5,622 nucleotides of DNA, taken from positions 1-5,622 of the forward strand of contig JAUUYK010000078.1 of NCBI GenBank assembly GCA_030588285.1, read 5' to 3'. The notes under the pieces are model-generated. The model searched no databases. It was not told the DNA's origin and saw nothing but the letters and a program-made list of their open reading frames with translations. Positions 1 to 5,058 of the stretch are shown piece by piece; the first letter of the stretch is position 1; each line of letters starts with the position of its first letter. Both the position numbers and the translations under genes were made by a program. The DNA is from Kiritimatiellales bacterium. GTDB lineage: Bacteria; Verrucomicrobiota; Kiritimatiellia; Kiritimatiellales; Pontiellaceae.

Positions 1-1
1 C

Positions 2-1054
2 GTGGGCTTATATCAACTGCTCTTCATGAATAACGTCGAAGAATATGCCGCGATCAGTGAAACGGTCGATGCCGCGAAAGGCCGCCCCGGCGGGCCTGGA
101 AATGCAAAAATGATTAATGCCGTACTCCGCCGCGCTCAGCGAGAAGGCGATCAGGTCTTCCGCGCTTTAGAAAAACAGCCCGCCTATGTGCGCCTGTCGC
201 ATCCCCAGTTTTTGATGGAACGCTGGACGCAAACCTACGGATCTGACGATGCCGTTAAACTGGCCGAATGGGATAATACCCCGCCCAAAACCTTCCTGCG
301 CGTGGAGCAATCCGCGGTCGAGGTCGCCCCCTTTTTGGATACCCTGCGCGAAGCCGGGATCGAAACGGAAAAACACCCCTTTAGCGAAAGCGAAATTTTT
401 CTAACCCTCCCGCGCGGAAAAGCGGTGTGGAAAGTTCCCGGCTATGAAAAAGGCTGGTTCACGATTCAGGATCCTGCCACCTCGCTCTCGGTCGACTTGC
501 TCGCCCCGCGCCCGGGCGAAAGCATACTCGATGCCTGCGCCGCCCCCGGTGGGAAAATGGCGATGATCGCTGGCCGCATGAAGGGCCAGGGCGAACTCGT
601 TGCCATGGATCTGCATGCCGATCGAATCGATGTTCTAAAAGACAATCAAAAGCGGCTCAAACTCGACTGGATTGAGCTGGTGCAGGGCGATGCCCGCCGG
701 CCACAAAAAGCACTTGGCTCGCGTAAATTTGATGCGATTTTGCTCGATGTTCCCTGCCTTAATACCGGTGTGCTCCGCCGCCGGGCCGATGCGCGCTGGC
801 GGGTCGATGGAGATCGCCTCGGTACGATCACCAAGTTGCAACGCGAAATTTTAAATGCCGCCGCCGAAATGGTAACGGAAAAAGGGCGGATCGTTTACAG
901 CACCTGCAGTCTTGAACCGGAAGAAAATGAAGAGCTCATTGCTCGCTGGATTTCAGAGCATTCCGATTTTGAGCTCGTCGAAACCAAAAAAGCATTTCCG
1001 CCCAAATCCAATACCGATGGTGCTTTTGCGGCGCTATTGCAACGAAAAGGATAG
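2..1054 (+). CDS. rsmB: 16S rRNA (cytosine-C5) methyltransferase RsmB, 5' end missing
   Basis: This enzyme uses S-adenosylmethionine (SAM) to methylate a 16S rRNA cytosine at C5 (C967 in E. coli). The visible 350 residues begin inside the N-terminal NusB-like RNA-binding domain (GLYQLLF near residue 2, NAVLRR near residue 39). From memory of the E. coli protein, about 80 residues are missing upstream, so the GTG at position 2 is an internal valine and not the start. The methyltransferase domain follows: SAM motif I LDACAAPGGK (residues 176-185), motif IV DVPC with Cys252, and motif VI STCS with Cys302, which aligns with the family's nucleophile. The end (DGAFAALLQRKG) matches the usual 'DGFF' C-terminus, so the 3' end is complete. 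Motif IV reads PCLNTGV where proteobacterial enzymes usually have PCSATG or PCSGTG. It heads a tight cluster with rluD 9 nt downstream. RsmB is favoured over RsmF-type relatives because of the NusB-like domain. Confidence 0.95.
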   Translation: MGLYQLLFMNNVEEYAAISETVDAAKGRPGGPGNAKMINAVLRRAQREGDQVFRALEKQPAYVRLSHPQFLMERWTQTYGSDDAVKLAEWDNTPPKTFLRVEQSAVEVAPFLDTLREAGIETEKHPFSESEIFLTLPRGKAVWKVPGYEKGWFTIQDPATSLSVDLLAPRPGESILDACAAPGGKMAMIAGRMKGQGELVAMDLHADRIDVLKDNQKRLKLDWIELVQGDARRPQKALGSRKFDAILLDVPCLNTGVLRRRADARWRVDGDRLGTITKLQREILNAAAEMVTEKGRIVYSTCSLEPEENEELIARWISEHSDFELVETKKAFPPKSNTDGAFAALLQRKG

Positions 1055-1063
1055 AGGGACGGG

Positions 1064-1981
1064 ATGGACGAAACGAACCAATCTTTAAGCATCGATAGCA
1101 CACAGGTCGGCCGGCGGCTCGACGCCTTCTTGGCCATGATGATGCCGGAGCTATCGAGATCGCAGTGGAAAGCGTTAATTCAAAAGGGCCTTGTCACGTT
1201 GAATGGATCGGGGACCAAACCCAATCAAAAATTAAAAGACGACGATCTGCTGGAATGGACCATTCCAGAGGAACCCTCGACGGAAACGTTGCCGGAGGAT
1301 ATTCCGTTAACGATCCTTTTTGAAGACGAGGCCGTACTGGTGCTTAATAAACCGCCGGGATTGGTGGTGCATCCCGCCGTTGGTAACGAAACCGGAACCC
1401 TCGTCAATGCGCTACTTTTCCACGATCCGGCGTTTAAAACATTGGAACGGGGGGGGCTGGTGCATCGGCTCGATAAAGATACCAGCGGGGTGATGGTGGT
1501 GGCCAAAACAGAGGCCGCAACCCTTGAATTACAGCGCCAGTTTAAGGATCGAGAAACAGAGAAGGAATACTTGGTATTTGCCTGGGGCACCCCCCCGAAA
1601 CGCGCGCGAATTGAACCGCAAATCGGCCGGCATCCGGTCCATCGGAAAAAACAGGCGGTGCTGGAAGAGGGCGGCCGAACCGCAATTTCAAACCTAAAAA
1701 CCCTGGAGCAATTTGCCGAGGTGGCGTTGGTTCAGGTGAATATTGAAACGGGACGCACGCACCAGATTCGCGTGCACCTGCTGTATTTAAAACATCCTGT
1801 CGTGGGCGATAAGGTCTATGGCCGCGCCCGCAAAAATAAACTTCCAATCAAAGCAGAACGGCAGATGTTGCATGCGGCAAAGCTGGCATTCACGCATCCA
1901 ACCTCCGGGAAAAGGCTTTCTTTCGAAGCCCCATTATTTGATGATATGCGCCAATTTTTAGAACAATTACGGAATGGATAA
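1064..1981 (+). CDS. rluD: RluD-type 23S rRNA pseudouridine synthase (RluA family)
   Basis: This enzyme converts uridines to pseudouridine in rRNA; RluD itself acts on helix 69 of 23S rRNA. The 305-residue protein (E. coli RluD has 326) starts with an S4-like RNA-binding domain at about residues 14-65 (GRRLDAFL, then LIQKGLVTLNG). The catalytic domain carries NKPPGLVVHP (95-104), the signature HRLDKDTSG (134-142) with catalytic Asp137, and RTHQIRVHL (231-239). The ATG at 1064 follows a good ribosome site (GAGGG, about 5 nt away) and lies 9 nt after the rsmB stop. The stop TAA shares its last A with the ATG of the glycosylase gene. A run of eight G (1449-1456) sits just before the signature motif but the frame is intact. 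The S4 domain and the DKDTSG form point to RluD or RluC rather than RluA; RluD is preferred on length and motif detail, but the exact target uridines cannot be read from the sequence. Confidence 0.92.
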   Translation: MDETNQSLSIDSTQVGRRLDAFLAMMMPELSRSQWKALIQKGLVTLNGSGTKPNQKLKDDDLLEWTIPEEPSTETLPEDIPLTILFEDEAVLVLNKPPGLVVHPAVGNETGTLVNALLFHDPAFKTLERGGLVHRLDKDTSGVMVVAKTEAATLELQRQFKDRETEKEYLVFAWGTPPKRARIEPQIGRHPVHRKKQAVLEEGGRTAISNLKTLEQFAEVALVQVNIETGRTHQIRVHLLYLKHPVVGDKVYGRARKNKLPIKAERQMLHAAKLAFTHPTSGKRLSFEAPLFDDMRQFLEQLRNG

Positions 1982-2730
1982 TGGAAGAAACGACCTACCT
2001 TGGCCTGATCGAAGATCTTGAAAAATATCTGGAATACCAACGCGACGAAGGGGTCCTGCGGATGGAGGTCGATCGTGCCGTGCTGGATGCGCTCACAAAA
2101 GAGCCGGAACCGGAAGTTGCCGAAGAAGTTGCTGTTGAGGCAACACCGATTCCTGCCGATTTCCAATCGTTAGAAAAAATTGCGACCTACATTTCTAAAT
2201 GCACGAATTGCGAATTATGCAAGGCGCGCGTGAATACGGTGCCCGGCGAAGGCAATTCGGATGCGCCGGATATCATGTTCGTGGGCGAGGGGCCGGGGGT
2301 GGAGGAAGATGCACTCGGTCGGCCATCGGTTGGTAAGGCGGGTAAATTGCTCGATAAAATGATCGAAGCCATGGGCTACCAACGGGACGATGTGTATATT
2401 ACGAACGTGGTGAAATGCCGGCCACCGGGCAATCGAAAACCGCAGCGTGAGGAGATTGCGTTGTGCCTTCCGTATTTACAGCAACAAATTGGCCTGATTC
2501 GCCCGAAGGTGCTGGTGGGGCTAGGAGGAACAGCTGTCGAGGCTTTGCTCGGGCGGCCGAGCGGGATTTCAAAAATGCGCGGGGTTTGGCAGGAACATGA
2601 AGGCATTAAATTGATGCCTACATTTCACCCGTCGTATCTCCTTCGCGATCCCACCAAGAAGAAAGATGCGTGGGAAGACCTTAAAGTAGTCCTCGCGGAG
2701 TTGGGAAAAGAACCGCCCCCGCGAAAATAA
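1981..2730 (+). CDS. Family 4 (iron-sulfur) uracil-DNA glycosylase
   Basis: This repair enzyme removes uracil, arising from cytosine deamination or dUTP misincorporation, and so begins base excision repair. The 249-residue protein has the family 4 pattern. Four cysteines fit the 4Fe-4S ligands: Cys74, Cys77, Cys146 and Cys162. The 2-residue and 15-residue gaps within the two pairs match those I recall for Thermus UDGA. Motif A is GEGPGVEED (102-110), TNVVKCRPPGNR spans 141-152, and the late motif HPSYLLR is at 216-222. The KRRIH insertion that marks UdgX is absent. About 70 residues precede the core; they are poorly conserved, with an acidic/proline linker near 41-58. The ATG at 1981 overlaps the rluD stop (TAATG), suggesting translational coupling; an in-frame ATG at 2062 (Met28) is a less likely start. 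A probable terminator follows the gene. Older annotations of such genes may read 'phage DNA polymerase-related protein'. Confidence 0.93.
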   Translation: MEETTYLGLIEDLEKYLEYQRDEGVLRMEVDRAVLDALTKEPEPEVAEEVAVEATPIPADFQSLEKIATYISKCTNCELCKARVNTVPGEGNSDAPDIMFVGEGPGVEEDALGRPSVGKAGKLLDKMIEAMGYQRDDVYITNVVKCRPPGNRKPQREEIALCLPYLQQQIGLIRPKVLVGLGGTAVEALLGRPSGISKMRGVWQEHEGIKLMPTFHPSYLLRDPTKKKDAWEDLKVVLAELGKEPPPRK

Positions 2731-2742
2731 GATGCTTCTCGA

Positions 2743-2774
2743 TCCCGCTGATCAGGCCGGGCGCGGGAGTTTTT
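2743..2774 (+). terminator. Probable intrinsic terminator after the glycosylase gene
   Basis: TCCCGC (2743-2748) pairs perfectly with GCGGGA (2763-2768), giving a 6-bp, mostly G+C stem with a 14-nt loop. One G and then five T (2770-2774) follow. It lies 12 nt after the glycosylase stop, where the rsmB-rluD-glycosylase transcript would be expected to end. The loop contains the small palindrome CTGATCAG, which could compete in folding. The stem is short, so termination may be only partial. No folding energy was calculated. Confidence 0.6.
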
Positions 2775-2830
2775 CAAACGAAGTATTTTCATGTGCCACC
2801 TGCCTAAGTTAGTCGCCACAAAGAAAAGCA

Positions 2831-2859
2831 TTGAAAAATCGAAAAGAAACGCCTAATTT
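2831..2859 (+). promoter_or_regulatory. Candidate sigma70-type promoter for fabZ-lpxA-pseudopilins
   Basis: TTGAAA (2831-2836) matches five of six bases of the -35 consensus. Exactly 17 nt later comes TAATTT (2854-2859), which matches only three of six bases of the -10 box but keeps the most important first, second and last positions. Transcription would start near 2866, leaving a leader of about 30 nt before the fabZ ATG. The region is A+T-rich compared with the genes around it. It also contains a 7-bp inverted repeat, GAAAAAT (2833-2839) and ATTTTTC (2856-2862), overlapping both boxes. The position, between a terminator and the first gene of a cluster, supports the call; the weak -10 box limits it. 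Confidence 0.4.
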
Positions 2860-2895
2860 TTCCCAACTTTTTAAACCCAGTAACGGAGTAGATGT

Positions 2896-3333
2896 ATGTC
2901 CGAAATTATCCAAGCCAATGAAATTTTAAAAATTCTGCCCCATCGTTTTCCTTTTATGCTGGTGGATCGCATTCTTGAGATGGATGTCGAAGCGGGGCAT
3001 ATCGTTGGACTTAAGAACCTGACGTTCAATGAACAATTTTTTCAAGGCCACTTTCCCGATAACCCCGTAATGCCGGGCGTTCTTCAGCTCGAATCGATGG
3101 CTCAGGTTGCTGGGGTTTTGCTCAACTCGCGCCCTGGGAACGAAGGAAAAACGGCCTACTTTATGTCGATGAACAAAGTTAAATTTCGTAAAATGGTAAT
3201 CCCCGGCGATCAGATGCGCCTCGTGATTGAAGTCACCCGGCTGCGTTCACGCATGGCCACGGTTTCGGGTAAAGCCTATGTGGACGGCGTGGTCGTTAGC
3301 GAAGCGGATCTTACCTTTGGATATGCGACGTAG
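2896..3333 (+). CDS. fabZ: (3R)-hydroxyacyl-[acyl-carrier-protein] dehydratase FabZ
   Basis: FabZ is a cytosolic hot-dog-fold enzyme that dehydrates (3R)-hydroxyacyl-ACP to trans-2-enoyl-ACP in type II fatty acid synthesis. At 145 residues it is close to the usual length. Visible motifs are LPHRFPFMLVDRI (14-26), GHFPDNPVMPGVLQ (51-64) with catalytic His52, and LESMAQVAG (65-73) with catalytic Glu66. The hydrophobic FxSMNKVKFRK-type strand follows near 128 nt further on. The ATG at 2896 has a CGGAG ribosome site (2884-2888) seven nt upstream; the ATG at 2892 is out of frame. It is a free-standing gene, whereas in Bacteroidota and some relatives FabZ is fused to LpxC; nothing LpxC-like precedes it. 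lpxA begins 4 nt after its stop. The pairing fits shared use of 3-hydroxyacyl-ACP by membrane lipid and lipid A synthesis. Confidence 0.95.
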   Translation: MSEIIQANEILKILPHRFPFMLVDRILEMDVEAGHIVGLKNLTFNEQFFQGHFPDNPVMPGVLQLESMAQVAGVLLNSRPGNEGKTAYFMSMNKVKFRKMVIPGDQMRLVIEVTRLRSRMATVSGKAYVDGVVVSEADLTFGYAT

Positions 3334-3337
3334 CGCT

Positions 3338-4111
3338 ATGAGCAATATACATGCAACAGCGATCATCGCCGACGGTGCGCAGATTTCCGACGGAGCAACC
3401 ATCGGCCCCTATTGCACGGTCGGTGCTCAAGTTGTAATCGGGAGCGGCACCGAGCTCATCTCGCACGTCGTTATCGATGGCAATACAACGATCGGCGAAA
3501 ACAACCGGATCTCTTCCTTCGCTGTTTTGGGCGGACGAACGCAGGATCTAAAATTTTCGGGCGGAAATCCCGGCGTTAAAATTGGCGACAACAACACGAT
3601 CCGTGAATATGTCACCATCAATTCCGCCACCAACGATGGCGATTTTACCACGCTCGGTAGTCATTGCCTAATCATGGCCTATGCACATATCGCACATTGC
3701 TGTCACGTTGGCGATCACGTTATTATTGCCAATGCCTGCCAAATTGCGGGCCACGTCACGATCGAAGATATGGCCATTATCGAAGGGGCTGTTGGCGTGG
3801 TGCAATTCCTTCGCATCGGCCGCATGGCCTTTGTTGGTGCTATGTCGAAAATTACGAAAGACCTTCCACCCTATATGATAGGGCATGGTGATCCGTTGGC
3901 CGTTCGTGGGTTTAATAAAGTCGGCATGGAGCGCCGGGGGATCGATGAAGCCGGGCGTAAAGTCATGAAAGAGGCTTACCGGATTCTCTATCGTCAGGAT
4001 GGCCCCGTGGCGGAGGGCCTTGAAAAAATCGAAAGCGAACTGGAGCAAACGGCCGAAATCAAAAACCTGCTTCAATTTTGCCGAGCGTCCGAAAAGGGCA
4101 TTGTTCGCTAG
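3338..4111 (+). CDS. lpxA: Acyl-ACP:UDP-N-acetylglucosamine O-acyltransferase LpxA
   Basis: LpxA catalyses the first step of lipid A synthesis, moving a 3-hydroxyacyl chain from ACP to the 3-OH of UDP-GlcNAc in the cytosol. The 257-residue protein (E. coli 262) has the left-handed beta-helix hexapeptide repeats from the start (IHATAIIADGAQISDGATIG), then QDLKF (69-73), AHIAH (116-120) with His120 matching catalytic E. coli His125, AGHV with His139, and a helical C-terminus (MERRGID, ending EKGIVR). The frame is open back to 3227, inside fabZ, but the ATG at 3338 starts the conserved protein; it is 4 nt after the fabZ stop and has no clear ribosome site, suggesting coupling. Odd residues: Val155 where E. 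coli has His160, Glu149 for Gly154, NSAT (95-98) for the usual HRGT, and Ala168 at the acyl-length 'ruler' position (Gly173 in E. coli). Overall similarity still makes LpxA the best call. Confidence 0.93.
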   Translation: MSNIHATAIIADGAQISDGATIGPYCTVGAQVVIGSGTELISHVVIDGNTTIGENNRISSFAVLGGRTQDLKFSGGNPGVKIGDNNTIREYVTINSATNDGDFTTLGSHCLIMAYAHIAHCCHVGDHVIIANACQIAGHVTIEDMAIIEGAVGVVQFLRIGRMAFVGAMSKITKDLPPYMIGHGDPLAVRGFNKVGMERRGIDEAGRKVMKEAYRILYRQDGPVAEGLEKIESELEQTAEIKNLLQFCRASEKGIVR

Positions 4112-4125
4112 AAAATCTAACGATT

Positions 4126-4133
4126 GGAGAGGG
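4126..4133 (+). promoter_or_regulatory. Ribosome binding site that fixes a GTG start
   Basis: GGAGAGGG lies just upstream of the GTG at 4137 and gives that codon a strong Shine-Dalgarno match. The reading frame is open much further upstream, inside lpxA, so this site decides the start. It also places the prepilin cleavage motif at residues 7-8, as expected for a short leader peptide. Confidence 0.65.
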
Positions 4134-4136
4134 GCC

Positions 4137-4523
4137 GTGCGGCGGAAAAAAAGAGGGTTCACCCTACTCGAACTCCTCGCCGTAATGGCCATCATCGCGA
4201 TTCTTTCCGGGCTCGGCACCAAGGGGTATAACCTTGCCCGTCGCCAAACCAAAGAAACCCGTGCCAAAGCCGAACTTGAAATTATCCGGGCGGCCCTCGA
4301 AGAATATCGCGTGGAATTCGGGCGATATCCAAAATCGAACAAGGCCGAAAATCTGCCGAACCTCGCTTTTATAACCCATGCCGTGGAAGGGGTCGAATTG
4401 CGCGATCCCTGGGGGAATCCCTATCAATATAGTTGCACCAATCGATTCTTCTACCGCATTTGGTCCGAGGGGCAACGCGCCGGCGAAAAGGACCATATCG
4501 GGCAGAAAAATGAGGGGCAGTAA
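4137..4523 (+). CDS. GspG-like pseudopilin, first of two
   Basis: This is a small prepilin-type protein, probably a subunit of a type II secretion or type IV pilus-like fibre. From the GTG start it has 128 residues. The leader MRRKKRG is followed by FTLLELLAVMAIIAILSG, the classic type III signal: cleavage by prepilin peptidase between Gly7 and Phe8, then N-methylation of Phe, with Glu12 at the conserved +5 position. The hydrophobic segment spans about 8-27. A charged helix follows (about 31-64, ending EEYRVEFGRYP), then DPWGNPYQY (90-98), as in major pseudopilin GspG. The final part (SEGQRAGEKDHIG) resembles the GspG calcium loop but is short and poor in acids. It lies 25 nt after lpxA and 3 nt before a second pseudopilin gene, so co-transcription is likely. 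No other secretion gene is in the window, so the machine it serves is unknown. Confidence 0.85.
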   Translation: MRRKKRGFTLLELLAVMAIIAILSGLGTKGYNLARRQTKETRAKAELEIIRAALEEYRVEFGRYPKSNKAENLPNLAFITHAVEGVELRDPWGNPYQYSCTNRFFYRIWSEGQRAGEKDHIGQKNEGQ

Positions 4524-4526
4524 CAA

Positions 4527-5042
4527 ATGAAAACACACGGATTTACACTCGTCGAGCTCCTGGTCGTGATCGCCATTCTCGCGATTCTCATTACACTCAG
4601 CTCGAAAGGGCTACGCACCGCCCGCGTTAGTGCAAAAAAAGCGCAGGCCCTCGTCGAAATGAAATCAATCGAAACCGCGGTGAAAGCCTACGTGAATAAA
4701 TATGGGAAACTCCCGGTCGCCAATGATCAGCAAGGCCACTCCGACCTCGCCTTCGATGAAAACACCAGCTTGGATACTCTGGCTATTTTAACCGCCGAGG
4801 ATCTAGCCCTGAACCCGACGGAAATGATTTTTCTAGAGGCCCAACGGCGGGATTCTTCCGCCTTGCCCGGCACCTTCCTTGATCCGTGGGGCGTGCAATA
4901 CCTTATTGCGCTGGATAGCGACTATGACGGCCAGATTGTATTTGAAGGCCAAACGATTCGTCGAAAGGTCGCGATCTACTCCATCGGCCTCAGCCAGCTG
5001 AGCACTCCCTGCAATACCAACCACTTCATTAAAAGCTGGTGA
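4527..5042 (+). CDS. Prepilin-type N-terminal domain protein (pseudopilin), second of two
   Basis: This 171-residue protein has a five-residue leader, MKTHG, then FTLVELLVVIAILAILITLS. Prepilin peptidase would cut between Gly5 and Phe6, and Glu10 is the conserved +5 residue. A helix follows (about 30-60, ending YVNKYGKLP). The globular part has LNPTEMIFLEAQ (95-106), LDPWG (118-122) and LDSDYDGQI (129-137), then VAIYSIG (148-154) and a terminal IKSW. From memory, this pattern is common in the many pseudopilin-like proteins of Verrucomicrobiota and relatives. The Asp-rich LDSDYDG stretch could bind calcium, which is inference. The ATG at 4527 has a GAGGGG ribosome site (4512-4517) inside the end of the preceding pseudopilin gene. 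The two share the N-terminal segment and DPWG but differ elsewhere, so they look like diverged paralogues rather than a recent duplication. The fibre or substrate cannot be told from the sequence. Confidence 0.85.
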   Translation: MKTHGFTLVELLVVIAILAILITLSSKGLRTARVSAKKAQALVEMKSIETAVKAYVNKYGKLPVANDQQGHSDLAFDENTSLDTLAILTAEDLALNPTEMIFLEAQRRDSSALPGTFLDPWGVQYLIALDSDYDGQIVFEGQTIRRKVAIYSIGLSQLSTPCNTNHFIKSW

Positions 5043-5058
5043 TGGGGTGCCCTGGCAA

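Noticed and set aside
1225..1847. Minus-strand open frames of 101 and 121 codons
   Set aside because: Both are antisense to rluD, have no family motifs, and overlap each other.
3227..3337. N-terminal extension of lpxA starting inside fabZ
   Set aside because: The extra 37 residues are a shadow of fabZ in another frame. The conserved LpxA beta-helix begins at the ATG at 3338, 4 nt after the fabZ stop.
3999..4136. Longer version of the first pseudopilin starting inside lpxA
   Set aside because: It would put about 50 residues before the prepilin cleavage site. The GTG at 4137 has a strong ribosome site and gives a normal short leader.
3668..4342. Long open frame of 224 codons on the minus strand
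   Set aside because: It lies antisense to lpxA and the first pseudopilin, whose plus-strand products have clear family motifs. It shows no recognisable motif and no suitable ribosome site.
4989..5002. Hairpin CTCAG/CTGAG near the end of the second pseudopilin gene, as a possible terminator
   Set aside because: The stem is 5 bp with a 4-nt loop, lies inside the coding region, and no T-run follows.
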